From Streptomyces niveus (GTDB lineage: Bacteria; Actinomycetota; Actinomycetes; Streptomycetales; Streptomycetaceae): a stretch of 64,000 nucleotides of DNA. The notes under the pieces are model-generated. The model was not told where the DNA came from, did no database searches, and was given only the letters and a program-made list of their open reading frames with translations. The stretch spans positions 2,480,001-2,544,000 of the forward strand of contig NZ_CP018047.1 in NCBI RefSeq assembly GCF_002009175.1, written 5' to 3'. Made by a program: the position numbers and the translations under genes. Positions within the stretch are counted from its first letter, which is position 1; every line of letters begins with the position of its first letter. This document shows positions 15,396 to 23,753 of this stretch, piece by piece.

Positions 15396-15791
15396 ATGCT
15401 TTCCCGCCTGTTTGCACCCAAGGTGAAGGTCAGCGCACACTGCGACCTCCCCTGCGGCGTGTACGACCCCGCCCAGGCCCGCATCGAAGCCGAGTCGGTC
15501 AAGGCCGTCCAGGAAAAGATGGCGGGCAACGACGACGCGCACTTCCAGGCCCGTGCCACGGTCATCAAGGAACAGCGCGCCGAACTCGCCAAGCACCACG
15601 TCTCGGTGCTGTGGAGCGACTACTTCAAGCCCCCGCACTTCGAGAAGTACCCGGAGCTGCACCAGCTGGTCAACGACGCCCTGAAGGCGCTGTCGGCCGC
15701 GAAGGGCTCGACGGACCCGGCGACGGGCCAGAAGGCCCTGGACTACATCGCCCAGATCGACAAGATCTTCTGGGAGACCAAGAAGGCCTGA
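15396..15791 (+). CDS. sodN: Nickel superoxide dismutase precursor
   Basis: A 131-residue protein: a 14-residue propeptide (MLSRLFAPKVKVSA) then the mature start HCDLPCGVYDP, the nickel hook with His1, Cys2 and Cys6. The rest is the four-helix bundle. The enzyme dismutates superoxide in the cytoplasm as a homohexamer. In S. coelicolor expression depends on nickel and the Fur-family regulator Nur, and the message 3' end is processed into a small RNA. AGGAAGG precedes the ATG. Confidence 0.97.
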   Translation: MLSRLFAPKVKVSAHCDLPCGVYDPAQARIEAESVKAVQEKMAGNDDAHFQARATVIKEQRAELAKHHVSVLWSDYFKPPHFEKYPELHQLVNDALKALSAAKGSTDPATGQKALDYIAQIDKIFWETKKA

Positions 15792-15898
15792 TCCATGGCC
15801 GGTCGGCCTGACCTGCGATCACGCCGGTCAGCACGCCTGCTGTTCCGCACCCGTTCCGCGGACGCCGCGAGTGGCGTCGATGCCGGAGCGGGTGCGGT
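15792..15898 (+). ncRNA. sodN 3' UTR, candidate s-SodF-like small RNA
   Basis: In S. coelicolor a stable RNA of about 90 nt (s-SodF) derives from the sodN 3' end and silences sodF mRNA. Here the 3' UTR between the sodN stop and the terminator has the matching layout: about 50 nt of unpaired sequence, then a strong branched hairpin. The sodF target is outside the window, so complementarity cannot be tested. The boundaries are approximate. Confidence 0.45.
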
Positions 15899-15905
15899 CT
15901 TCTTT
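15845..15905 (+). terminator. sodN terminator with nested hairpin
   Basis: Outer arms CCGCACCCG (15845-15853) and CGGGTGCGG (15889-15897), inner arms GACGCC (15861-15866) and GGCGTC (15873-15878), followed by TCTTCTTTCTC, a T-rich tract that is rare in this genome. Confidence 0.82.
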
Positions 15906-15948
15906 CTCGGGGGCGGGTGCGGTCGCGCGGGGGCCGTTCAGGTCCCTT

Positions 15949-16401
15949 CTAAAGGTCCTCGCAGATCCCACGGGCCTGCGCCAGGTCCTTCTTCACCTCG
16001 GCGTCGAAGTCGAAGACCTGGGCGTGACGGTGCTGCGCCCGGCTGAGTGAGTCCGAGAGCGGCTTGTACGCCGGGTCGCCCGCCGCCGCGGCGGCGGACA
16101 GGGTGACGGCGCCGCTCCAGCGGTTGAGGGCCACCAGGCCCTCGTCGCCCTTCGCCGTGAACTTCGCCTCGTCGAAGCCGCCGAGAGCGTCGCAGGCACC
16201 ACGCGCGTCGGTCGCCGCACCCGACTCGGCCCCGCTGCCGTCCCCGGCGATCGCCCAAGCCGCCCCCACACCGCCGGCGCCCAGCAGGAGCCCGATCGCC
16301 ACGGCTGCCAGCAGGGTGCCCCTGCCGCGGGGAGCGGCGGCGGAGCCGGGGGCATGTGCGGGTATGGGCGGGGCGGGTGAGGTGGGTTGTTCTCGCTGCA
16401 T
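15949..16401 (-). CDS. Membrane-anchored protein of unknown function
   Basis: A 150-residue protein. After a Pro-rich cytoplasmic N-terminus (about 28 residues) there is one hydrophobic segment (TLLAAVAIGLLLGAGGVGAA) and then an extracytoplasmic helical domain with two Cys residues (ACDALGG and ARGICEDL), spaced for an intramolecular disulfide. I do not recognise the family. The start at 16401 is the first good ATG that gives a proper N-in anchor. It is convergent with sodN. Confidence 0.68.
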   Translation of the reverse strand: MQREQPTSPAPPIPAHAPGSAAAPRGRGTLLAAVAIGLLLGAGGVGAAWAIAGDGSGAESGAATDARGACDALGGFDEAKFTAKGDEGLVALNRWSGAVTLSAAAAAGDPAYKPLSDSLSRAQHRHAQVFDFDAEVKKDLAQARGICEDL

Positions 16402-16649
16402 AGCCCCCGACCGTACAGGGCGGGTCGTCGTCCAGGATTCGGCCCATCTCCGCCACGCCAGGTGTCTCGACGGCCCCACCCATGACGTCGTACATGAAGT
16501 AACTCATGTGGCCGACCACCTCGTCCGAGGCCCGGGGGCGAGGACCGGTGGGGAGAAAATGTGCGCGGAGAGCGCATAGGCGGGGGAGGGCAGGGCACAC
16601 GTCGCGTCGGCGAGCCCCCCGTTCGCCGATCCGGGAGGGGATCAACATC

Positions 16650-17522
16650 ATGTCCATGTCCACCCAGTTCACGAGAACCGCCGAACCTCTGACGGGGTCA
16701 CGGGTCGGGGAGCTTCCGTGGATCGAGGACGCGGGTCAGGTCGCGCCCAGGGACGCGCGTGAGTTGTCGAAGGTGTTCTTCCAGCAGTTGCAGGTCCTCG
16801 AAGAGGGCACCCACGAGTACCAGTACGCGCGCAACACACTGATCGAGATGAACCTGTCGCTGGTCAGGTTCGCCGCCCAGCGGTTCCGCAACCGGGACGA
16901 CCAGCTGGAGGACATCGTCCAGGTCGGGACGATCGGTCTGATCAAGGCCATCGACCGGTTCGAGCTGTCGCGCGAGGTCGAGTTCACCTCGTTCGCCGTG
17001 CCGTACATCGTCGGTGAGATCAAGCGGTTCTTCCGTGACACCAGTTGGGCCGTCCATGTGCCGCGCCGGCTGCAGGAGTTGCGGATTCAGCTCGCGCGGG
17101 CCAAGGACCAGCTCGCCGTACGGCTCGACCGGGAGCCGACGGTACGGGAGTTGGCCGAGCATCTGGAGCTGAGCGAGGAGGAGATCGTCGAGGGGCTGAT
17201 CGCCGCCAACGGCTACAACTCCGACTCGCTCGACCTGCCCGCCGACTCCGGCACGGGTGCCCCCGGCAGGAGCGGCGCCTCCGTCGCGGACTTCGTCGGT
17301 GCGTGCGACCCCGCCATGGAACTGGTCGAGGACTTCCACAGCCTCGCGCCGCTGCTGAGCACGCTGGACGATCGGGAACGCCAGATCCTTGAGCTGCGCT
17401 ACGGGCAGGAACTGACCCAGTCCCAGATCGGCGAGCGGTTCGGCGTCTCGCAGATGCAGATCTCCAGAATCCTGGCCCGCACCCTGGCCAAGCTCCGGGA
17501 CGGCATGCTCACCGACGGCTGA
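16650..17522 (+). CDS. SigB/SigF-family RNA polymerase sigma factor
   Basis: A 290-residue sigma factor of the stress/sporulation class. Region 2 includes NLSLVRFAAQRFRNR and IVQVGTIGLIKAIDRFE, then FAVPYIVGEIKRFFRD; region 3 follows VPRRLQELR; region 4 has LSTLDDRERQILELRYGQ and the helix-turn-helix LTQSQIGERFGVSQMQISRI. It is about 45-50% similar by eye to the SigH protein at 32.1-33.1 kb. No anti-sigma gene is adjacent, unlike sigH. GGGAGGGG precedes the ATG; a second in-frame ATG lies 6 bp downstream. Confidence 0.93.
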   Translation: MSMSTQFTRTAEPLTGSRVGELPWIEDAGQVAPRDARELSKVFFQQLQVLEEGTHEYQYARNTLIEMNLSLVRFAAQRFRNRDDQLEDIVQVGTIGLIKAIDRFELSREVEFTSFAVPYIVGEIKRFFRDTSWAVHVPRRLQELRIQLARAKDQLAVRLDREPTVRELAEHLELSEEEIVEGLIAANGYNSDSLDLPADSGTGAPGRSGASVADFVGACDPAMELVEDFHSLAPLLSTLDDRERQILELRYGQELTQSQIGERFGVSQMQISRILARTLAKLRDGMLTDG

Positions 17523-17578
17523 GCGAGCCGCCCGAGAGCTCCAAGTCACTCCGAGCCGCTCCGGACCGTATGAGCCGC

Positions 17579-17620
17579 GTCGACGCCGCCGTCCGCGCCC
17601 CCGGAACCGGCGGCGTCGAC
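17579..17620 (+). terminator. Terminator after the sigma factor gene
   Basis: Perfect 13 bp arms GTCGACGCCGCCG (17579-17591) and CGGCGGCGTCGAC (17608-17620) with a 16-nt loop. Confidence 0.8.
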
Positions 17621-17628
17621 GTCCCGGT

Positions 17629-17659
17629 GTCCGGCGCGTCGCCGTACGGCGCGCCGGAC
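17629..17659 (-). terminator. Second hairpin, terminator for the convergent RidA gene
   Basis: Perfect 10 bp arms GTCCGGCGCG (17629-17638) and CGCGCCGGAC (17650-17659), 11-nt loop, directly after the RidA stop codon on the minus strand. Confidence 0.72.
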
Positions 17660-17661
17660 GG

Positions 17662-18081
17662 TCATCCCGTCGTCCCGTCCGCTTCCGCCACCTCGGCCAC
17701 CGCCGTGATCTCCACCAGTTGCCCGGTGTAGCCGAGGCAGGCGACTCCGAGCAGCGTGGAGGTGTGCGGGCCCGTGGTGAGGCCCGAGGCGTGGACGACG
17801 TCCCAGACCCGGCTCAGGTCGGCGGGGTCCGACGACACCACGTACACGTCGGTGGTCACCACCCGGTCGAGATCGCTGCCGACGGCGTGCAGCGCGGTCC
17901 GGAGATTCGCGAGGACCTGTTCGGCCTGGGCGGCGAAGTCGCCCGGTCCGACGAGGGTGCCGTCCTTGTCCAGCGGTACGGAGCCCGCCAGGAACGCCAG
18001 GCGTCTGCCGGTCTCGACGACCGCCGCGTGCGCGTAGCCGGGCGGCGGGAAGAGGCTGGGGACGACTGTGCGCCGCACCAT
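17662..18081 (-). CDS. RidA family protein (enamine/imine deaminase-like)
   Basis: A 139-residue YjgF/YER057c/UK114 protein: AHAAVVETGRRLAFLAGSVP, VLANLRTALHAVGSDLDRVV, VYVVSSDPADLSRVW and the end LVEITAVAEV. The usual catalytic Arg of RidA (in a CVEAR context) is not obvious here, as the equivalent region reads LGYTGQLVEI, so it may belong to a subgroup without classical deaminase activity. It is followed by a hairpin and preceded by the EamA gene on the same strand. Confidence 0.86.
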   Translation of the reverse strand: MVRRTVVPSLFPPPGYAHAAVVETGRRLAFLAGSVPLDKDGTLVGPGDFAAQAEQVLANLRTALHAVGSDLDRVVTTDVYVVSSDPADLSRVWDVVHASGLTTGPHTSTLLGVACLGYTGQLVEITAVAEVAEADGTTG

Positions 18082-18146
18082 GCGGTCGCTCCTTGGCTGT
18101 TGGTGGTCCGCGGGTCATCGGGGGCAGCGACGCGCGGAACGCGCGG

Positions 18147-19079
18147 TCACACCCGCGTGCCATTGTCGGCGTGACGGGCCGGTACGTCACCGGAGTTTCC
18201 GTCGGCCGCCGGGCGGGCCGCCCCGCCTCGTACGACCGCCACCGCGAGCAGCGCGACGGCGAGGCCGGCGGCCGTGGCCGGGCCGAAGGGTTCGCCGAAC
18301 ATCACCGCGCCCCAGACCGCCGTGACGGGCGCCATGAGGAACATCAGGGTGTTCACCCGCAGCACCCCGGAGCGGCGCAGGACCAGCCAGTAGAGGCCGT
18401 ATCCGCCGAACGTCGCCAGGACCACCAGCCAGCCGACGGCCACCCAGAAGGACGTCTCGGCGGGCGGCACCGCGGCGCCCACCGCGGCGGCGAGGGTGGT
18501 GAAGACGACGGCGCTCGTGCCGCAGTGGATCGTCATCGCCACGGAGGGCGCGACCGCCGTGCGGGAGCGGCTCTCCAGGAACGTGGCGGCGACCAGCGAC
18601 AGCATGCCGAGGAACGGCACCGCGTACGCCCATGGCTCGACGCCCTCCGCGGCGGCCGCGTCCGCGGATGTCACGACGAGCACGCCCGTCACGCCGAGGC
18701 ACAGGCCCACCCACTGGCGCCCGGAAACGTACTGCCGCAGCAGCGGTCCGGCCAGGGCGCCCGCGACGAGCGGCTGTGTCCCGTCGATCAGGGCGGTGGT
18801 GCCGCTGGAGACTCCGAGCTGGATCGCGTAGTAGACGGTGAGGAGGTAGCCGCTCTGGGACAGCGCGCCGATCACGCACTGCCGCAGCACGTCGCGCGCC
18901 GTCAGCCCGCGCCAGGCCGAACGGGCGCGGGTGACGGCGACCGCGCCCAGGACCAGCGCCAGGGGCAGGAAACGCCACATCAGGATCGTGACGGCGTCGG
19001 CGCTGCCGGCCCCGAGCTTCGCGCCGATGAAGCCGGAGCTCCAGCAGACGACGAACGCGACGGCGAGGAGCAGGTTCAT
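18147..19079 (-). CDS. EamA-family (DMT superfamily) exporter
   Basis: A 310-residue membrane protein with about ten hydrophobic helices in two homologous halves. It begins NLLLAVAFVVCWSSGFIGAK, which is the usual opening of EamA domains, and the second half contains VLRVNTLMFLMAPVTAVWGA. DMT proteins of this type export amino acids or small metabolites. It is divergent from a TetR regulator, and the two share an 87 bp region with two matching operators, so the exporter is probably the regulator's target. A His/Asp-containing tail follows the last helix. Confidence 0.9.
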   Translation of the reverse strand: MNLLLAVAFVVCWSSGFIGAKLGAGSADAVTILMWRFLPLALVLGAVAVTRARSAWRGLTARDVLRQCVIGALSQSGYLLTVYYAIQLGVSSGTTALIDGTQPLVAGALAGPLLRQYVSGRQWVGLCLGVTGVLVVTSADAAAAEGVEPWAYAVPFLGMLSLVAATFLESRSRTAVAPSVAMTIHCGTSAVVFTTLAAAVGAAVPPAETSFWVAVGWLVVLATFGGYGLYWLVLRRSGVLRVNTLMFLMAPVTAVWGAVMFGEPFGPATAAGLAVALLAVAVVRGGAARPAADGNSGDVPARHADNGTRV

Positions 19080-19110
19080 GGCAGGACACCGCCCTTGGGC
19101 GAGGAGACAG

Positions 19111-19157
19111 GTATACCGATCTGTTTACTCACCTCGACCACTATACAGAGCGGTATA
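19111..19157. promoter_or_regulatory. Two TetR-type operators between the EamA exporter and its regulator
   Basis: GTATAC-CGATCT-GTTTAC (19111-19128) and CTATAC-AGAGCG-GTATAC (19141-19158) share the form GTATAC-N6-GTATAC. The AT-rich cores stand out from the surrounding DNA, and both lie between the divergent starts. Confidence 0.78.
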
Positions 19158-19166
19158 CTTTTCGCC

Positions 19167-19811
19167 ATGAGCCGGAGCACGAACAGCGGCAACCCGCGGG
19201 CGCGGCCGGCGCCGCCGCCTCGCCGGATCGTTCTGACCCCCGGCGCGCGCCGCGCCCTGGACGCGGCGTCGCGGCTCTTCTACGAACGCGGCATCCACGC
19301 CGTCGGCGTCGACCTCATCGCCGCCGAGGCCGGGGTCACCAAGAAGACGCTCTACGACCGGTTCGGCTCGAAGGAGCAGATCGTCGTCGAGTATCTGGCC
19401 GGCCGTGACGAGCGCTGGCGCGCCTTCCTGGACGAGCGGCTGGCCGCCGCTCCGCCGTCACCCGCCGAGCACGTCCTCGCCGTCTTCGCGGCCTCGCGGG
19501 ACTGGGTGGCCGAGAACGGCTCGCGCGGGTGCAGCATGGTCAACGCCCATGCGGAGATCGACGATCCGGAGCATCCGGCGTACGCGGTCATCACCGGCCA
19601 GAAGGCCTGGATGCTGGAGCTGTTCACCACGCTCGCCCGGGAGGTCACGGCGCCGGGCGAGGCCACCGGGTCCGAGGACGCCGACCGCCTCGCCCGTACG
19701 CTCATGCTCCTCCACGAGGGCGCGCTCGTCGCTCACGGCCTCGGCATCTTCCCCGACGCCGTCGGGTTCGCCCGCGAACAGGCGCGCGCCGTGCTCGCGC
19801 CGTACTCATGA
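19167..19811 (+). CDS. TetR-family transcriptional regulator
   Basis: A 214-residue repressor. The DNA-binding domain spans residues 28-75 (RRALDAASRLFYERGIHAVG, LIAAEAGVTKKTLYDRFGSK). The C-terminal ligand domain contains a conserved RGCSMVNAHAEI segment found in a TetR subgroup linked to DMT/MFS exporters. It is divergent from the EamA gene, with two GTATAC-N6-GTATAC dyads between, so it probably represses both genes until a ligand binds. The 3' end abuts an MMPL gene remnant on the other strand. Confidence 0.92.
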   Translation: MSRSTNSGNPRARPAPPPRRIVLTPGARRALDAASRLFYERGIHAVGVDLIAAEAGVTKKTLYDRFGSKEQIVVEYLAGRDERWRAFLDERLAAAPPSPAEHVLAVFAASRDWVAENGSRGCSMVNAHAEIDDPEHPAYAVITGQKAWMLELFTTLAREVTAPGEATGSEDADRLARTLMLLHEGALVAHGLGIFPDAVGFAREQARAVLAPYS

Positions 19812-20210
19812 CCGGCGGCCGGACTCCCCCGCGCGCCCCGACCGCCACCACCGGCCCGGCATCGTCCAGGCCCGGTCCCCCGGCAGTGCGAGCGACGCCG
19901 GCAGCAGTACGCCCCGGACGACCGTCGCGTCGATGAGGATCGCCACCGCCATCCCGGTGCCGAGCATCTTGTACTCGACCGAGGACAGCGTCGTGAAGAC
20001 CGAGAAGACGCCGGCCATGATGACGGCCGCGCCGGTCACGACACCCGCGCCGGCGGCGAGCAGGATGACGACGGTGAGCGGCGGCGAGGTGGTCTCGGCG
20101 CGCTTCATGTCGCTCTTGATGCCGTCGTCGACCGCCGACGCGAGGCTGGAGTCGCCGGCGGCGACGGACTCGACGGGTCCGGCGCGTTCCGACTTGATTC
20201 GGCGCAGCAT
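19806..20210 (-). pseudogene. Remnant of an MMPL-family (RND) transporter
   Basis: The 134 codons join two separate parts of an MMPL protein: an N-proximal piece (DDGIKSDMKRAETTSPPLTV, then VILL; the normal start of the first membrane domain) and the C-terminal segment (VFSVFTTLSSVEYKMLGTGM, AVAILIDATVVRGVLLPASL and LPGDRAW...GRWW), which normally lies some 400 or more residues later. The usual length is 700 or more residues. An internal deletion explains this. The frame stays open, so a short two- or three-helix protein might still be made, but transport function should be lost. Confidence 0.82.
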
Positions 20211-20267
20211 GAGCTGCCTACGTGACTTACCAACCTCATGCTCGGAGGGGAGGGCTGCCCTGAAGGC

Positions 20268-21305
20268 TCAGGCCGCGGGCGCGTGCAGCAGGGGGCTCTT
20301 GTTGCGCATCAGCCACTGGCGGTACACCCCGGCCTGCAACGCCGCCTCGCGGTAGGCCGCCGCCAGGTCCGCGTACACCTCGGCGCCTCCGGGACCGTCA
20401 CCGTCAACGGGGCCGTCACCGGGGCCGCCATCGGGGCCGGCCGCGCCCGGACTCGCGATGCCCGCGCCCTCGTCCACTCCCGGCCGCGAGAACAGCAGCA
20501 GCCGCACCCCCAGCGGGTCGTCCCGCAGCGGACGTACCACCATGTCCTCGCGCGGCACCGAGGTGGGCTGGCAGGGCGCTATCGCCTCGCCCACCGCGAT
20601 CAGCGACGAGGCGGTGAGGTAATCCCCGTGCAGGACGGGCGGGTTGAGCCCGGCATCGCTCAGTACGCGGCGCAGACCGTCCCATTCACCGTCCACGGTC
20701 GGGTCGATCATCCACCGGTCGCCCGCCAGATCGGCCAGTTCGACGACCGGCCGGCCGGCCGCCGGATGGTCCCGGGCCAACGAGATGAACTGCGGCTCGC
20801 GTTCGACCAGTACGCGCCGGTCGAGCCCCGGTGGCACGCGCAGCGCGCAGCCCTCCACCTCGTGCACGAACGCCACGTCGAGCCCGCCCGCGGCGACCTG
20901 CCGCAGCAGCGCGTTCGCCGAGACGTCCATCTGGAGCGAGATGTCCGTGCCCGGCAGCCGCTCGCGCAGTCTGCGCAGCCAGCCCGCGAGCGCGCGGCTC
21001 GCGGTCGAACCGATCCGCAGCCGGGGCCCGGCGGACCGGTCGGCCGCGGCCCGCGCCTCGCTGACGAGCACGGCCATCCCGGCGACCAGGGGGCGCGCCC
21101 GGCTGAGCACGGAGTGACCGAGCAGGGTGGGCCGACAGCCGGTGCGTTCGCGGGAGAACAGCTCTGCGCCCAGCGAGTTCTCGATCCGCCGCAGCTGAGT
21201 CGTCAGGGACGGCTGGCTCATACCGAGCTGCCGGGCCGCTTTGTGCAGACTTCCCGCGTCGGCTATGGCGCACAGCGCGCGTAGATGCCTGACCTCCAGC
21301 TCCAT
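20268..21305 (-). CDS. LysR-family regulator, divergent from snapalysin
   Basis: A 345-residue LysR protein: winged helix at residues 1-62 (EVRHLRALCAIADAGSLHKA, RQLGMSQPSLTTQLRRIENS) and a periplasmic-binding-protein-like effector domain. There is an inserted Gly/Pro/Asp-rich linker near residues 275-305 and a C-terminal helix not seen in typical 300-residue members. It is divergent from the snapalysin gene, and in other Streptomyces the LysR gene next to snapalysin (SnpR/MprR) activates protease transcription, so the same role is likely. Confidence 0.92.
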   Translation of the reverse strand: MELEVRHLRALCAIADAGSLHKAARQLGMSQPSLTTQLRRIENSLGAELFSRERTGCRPTLLGHSVLSRARPLVAGMAVLVSEARAAADRSAGPRLRIGSTASRALAGWLRRLRERLPGTDISLQMDVSANALLRQVAAGGLDVAFVHEVEGCALRVPPGLDRRVLVEREPQFISLARDHPAAGRPVVELADLAGDRWMIDPTVDGEWDGLRRVLSDAGLNPPVLHGDYLTASSLIAVGEAIAPCQPTSVPREDMVVRPLRDDPLGVRLLLFSRPGVDEGAGIASPGAAGPDGGPGDGPVDGDGPGGAEVYADLAAAYREAALQAGVYRQWLMRNKSPLLHAPAA

Positions 21306-21507
21306 GTACTGAAGAGTAGGCCTGCCGTTTGAGTCACGCCAGGGACCCAAAGGGCCGTAATTGGCCGTCATTCACGGGAAATTGGGCGAGCGGCCGCCGG
21401 GGCGATACTCCTGTGCTATCGCCCTTCGGCATCATCCGCCACGGCGTCGCGGGGCACGACACTCATCCCTACCGAACCCGTTCATCGGACGAGTAGGAGC
21501 CCCCCAC

Positions 21508-22161
21508 ATGAGATACCCCAAGACGGCCGTTTCCGCGATCTGCGGAATCTCGCTCGCCTTCGCCACCGCCCTCACCGCCGCCCCGGTCGCCGCCGCTGCC
21601 CCCACCAGCGACGCGCCCACCACCTCGTACGCCGCGTACGAGGGATCGGCCGAGGACTCGGCCGCGACCAAGGCCTTCTACCAGGCGGTCATGAAGTCGG
21701 TCGCCGAGAAGCGTGCCGCCAACCCCGGCGCCCTCGCGGTCACCGTCGTCTACGACGCCTCCGGCGCACCGTCGTTCGCCGGCCAGATAGCCAGCAGCAC
21801 CCAGATCTGGAACAGCGCGGTCTCCAACGTGCGGCTCCAGCAGGGCAGCAACGCCGACTTCACCTACGAAGAGGGCAACGACCCGCGTGGCTCGTACGCG
21901 AGCACCGACGGGCACGGCCGTGGCTACATCTTCCTGGACTACGCGCAGAACCAGCAGTACGACTCCCTGCGCGTGACCGCCCACGAGACCGGGCACGTGC
22001 TCGGTCTGCCGGACAACTACACGGCCCCGTGCAGCAAGCTGATGTCGGGCGGCGGCCCCGGCCCGTCCTGCACCAACTCGCAGCCGGACGCGGCCGAGCG
22101 CAGCCAGGTCAACAGCCTCTGGGCGAACGGCTTCACGGCCGCGCTGGCCAAGGCATCTTGA
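21508..22161 (+). CDS. snpA: Snapalysin (small secreted neutral metalloprotease, M7)
   Basis: A 217-residue secreted precursor. Signal peptide residues 1-31 ([20 protein letters not shown]), a short pro-region rich in Ala, Ser and Asp, then the mature zinc protease. The active site is [11 protein letters not shown], in which the third ligand is Asp instead of His, the diagnostic feature of M7 snapalysins. Two Cys pairs follow (APCSKLM and GPSCTNS). GAGTAGGAGCC precedes the ATG. Divergent from its likely activator. Confidence 0.95.
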   Translation: MRYPKTAVSAICGISLAFATALTAAPVAAAAPTSDAPTTSYAAYEGSAEDSAATKAFYQAVMKSVAEKRAANPGALAVTVVYDASGAPSFAGQIASSTQIWNSAVSNVRLQQGSNADFTYEEGNDPRGSYASTDGHGRGYIFLDYAQNQQYDSLRVTAHETGHVLGLPDNYTAPCSKLMSGGGPGPSCTNSQPDAAERSQVNSLWANGFTAALAKAS

Positions 22162-22327
22162 TCCGTCGCTGATCCGTCGCGATCCGCCGCCGGTCCCACA
22201 CCGACCGTTCGGATCGCGAACCCCCCACCGGATCAGGCGCCAAGATCGGGCGTGCCGGTACTCGCTGGTCGAGTACCGGCACGCCCGTGCCGCGTTCCAC
22301 CGTCCGTCGGGTCGGGATGCCGGGCCG

Positions 22328-22687
22328 TCAGGTCGCCTGGCTCATCCGCACCATCGACACCAGCTCCTCCTCCGACATCCCCAACTCACGTGCCTCGGTG
22401 ACCAGTTCACGGACCCGCTCCAGAAGCTTGGCCCGTCCGGGCGAGACGGGCCCCGGCACGACCACGGCGCCCCGGCCCCTGCGGAGTTCGATCAGGCCCT
22501 CCTCGCGCAGCCGCTGGTAACCGCGCAGCACCGTATGGACGTTGACGCCGAGCGAGTCGGCGAGCGCCCGTGCCGCCGGCAGACGGTCGCCGGGGTTCAC
22601 CGTGCCGTCGGCGATCGCACCGCGTACGGACCCGGCGATCTGGTCGCCGAGCGGCACCGAGGACGCGGGGTCCACCCGGAAGAGCAC
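22328..22687 (-). CDS. GntR-family (YtrA-like) regulator
   Basis: A 119-residue protein from a GTG start 2 bp after the DUF1648 stop. The N-terminal GntR winged helix (VPLGDQIAGSVRGAIADGTV, then NPGDRLPAARALADSLGVNV) is followed by a short helical dimerisation part (ERVRELVTEARELGMSEEEL) typical of the YtrA subfamily, which usually regulates ABC transporters or membrane proteins in the same operon. No ABC gene is present here, only DUF1648. It probably binds the TTGTTC dyad in front of the operon. Confidence 0.9.
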   Translation of the reverse strand: MLFRVDPASSVPLGDQIAGSVRGAIADGTVNPGDRLPAARALADSLGVNVHTVLRGYQRLREEGLIELRRGRGAVVVPGPVSPGRAKLLERVRELVTEARELGMSEEELVSMVRMSQAT

Positions 22688-22689
22688 GG

Positions 22690-23655
22690 TCAGCCTCTCT
22701 TCCGCCGGTCGACGAGCGTGTTGAGCAGCGCGGCCGCCGTCGCGGAGTCCGCCACGGTGACGGCGAACTCGCGGCCGTTGGTACGGCGCACCACGATCGC
22801 CTCCCCCGAGCGCAGCACGACCCCGCTGCGCCTGTGGCGGATCCGGTAGCCCCAACCGCCGTAGTCGGCGAGCGCGTTGATCCGGCGGCTGCTCGCCGTC
22901 TCGACGGCGTCCAGCGGGACCCGTACGCGTGGCCAGGACAGCGCGCCCATGGCGACGGTGAGTCCGTGCCGGTCGACCGACACGTGCGCGGAGGCGAAGA
23001 CGAGGGCCAGCAGGCCGATGACGAACACGACAGGACCGTACCGCCAGCTGACGAGGGCCGCGACGAACACCCCGGCGACCAGTGTCACCAGGCCCACCGC
23101 GAGCAGCGCGCCCGACCCCGTACGTCTCGACCAGCCGGCCAGTTCGCCGTCCGCCAGGTCGATCCTGGCCGTGCCGTCCTCCCCGGTGGGTTCAAGCGCG
23201 GGGTCGGGGACGAAGCGGGTGAGCAACAGGCCCACTCCGGCGGCCGCCAGAGCGACGGCCACCGCGACGCCCAGCTGCCACGGCGGGAAGTGGACGGCGG
23301 AGCTGTCGGCCGCGTCGACGTTGGCGTAGAGCGTCGCGGTGAGCGCGTATCCCAGCAGCCCGGAGAGCGCCCAGCCCCCCGCCGTCAGCCCTTTCACACC
23401 GCGCGCCGTGAGCGCGCCGCCGAACGCCGCCACGACCCACAGGGCGCCGGTGCCGGCGAAGAGCACGACGGCGCCGACAAGGGACACGGTGCGGGACAGG
23501 GGCGCGCGGTCGGCGTCGCCGGACAGGTCGAAGTGGCCGGCGAGCGAGTCGGGCAGCCGGTCCCCGAGTGCGAGGAAGACGGTCAGATGGACGACGAGCG
23601 CCAGCAGGAACGGCGCGACGGTGACGGTCGCGAGACGCATACGAGCCTGGTTCAT
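22690..23655 (-). CDS. DUF1648-domain membrane protein
   Basis: A 321-residue integral membrane protein. The start (LATVTVAPFLLALVVHLTV) followed by PDSLAGHFDLSGDADR is the DUF1648 motif. Five or six membrane helices occupy residues 1-215, and the C-terminal 100 residues are soluble (VSVDRHGLTVAMGALSWPRV, SGEAIVVRRTNGREFAVTVA) with a PH-like appearance. It is co-transcribed with the GntR gene behind it, an arrangement frequent in actinobacteria. The function is unknown; SdpI-related members confer immunity to toxins. Confidence 0.88.
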   Translation of the reverse strand: MNQARMRLATVTVAPFLLALVVHLTVFLALGDRLPDSLAGHFDLSGDADRAPLSRTVSLVGAVVLFAGTGALWVVAAFGGALTARGVKGLTAGGWALSGLLGYALTATLYANVDAADSSAVHFPPWQLGVAVAVALAAAGVGLLLTRFVPDPALEPTGEDGTARIDLADGELAGWSRRTGSGALLAVGLVTLVAGVFVAALVSWRYGPVVFVIGLLALVFASAHVSVDRHGLTVAMGALSWPRVRVPLDAVETASSRRINALADYGGWGYRIRHRRSGVVLRSGEAIVVRRTNGREFAVTVADSATAAALLNTLVDRRKRG

Positions 23656-23665
23656 AAAACCTCCC

Positions 23666-23688
23666 TTGTTCGCATACTACTAGAACAA
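23666..23688 (-). promoter_or_regulatory. Candidate operator in front of the DUF1648-GntR operon
   Basis: Inverted repeat TTGTTC-N11-GAACAA, 10 bp upstream of the DUF1648 start codon. The spacing and placement suit a GntR dimer acting as autorepressor. Confidence 0.6.
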
Positions 23689-23705
23689 TGAACGAGGCAT
23701 AAAGC

Positions 23706-23744
23706 AACCGCCCCGGCAGGCGTCGTGCACCTGCCGGGGCGGTT
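23706..23744 (-). terminator. Terminator after the DUF6304-like gene
   Basis: Perfect 15 bp arms AACCGCCCCGGCAGG (23706-23720) and CCTGCCGGGGCGGTT (23730-23744), 9-nt loop. Confidence 0.82.
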
Positions 23745-23753
23745 CGGACCTCC

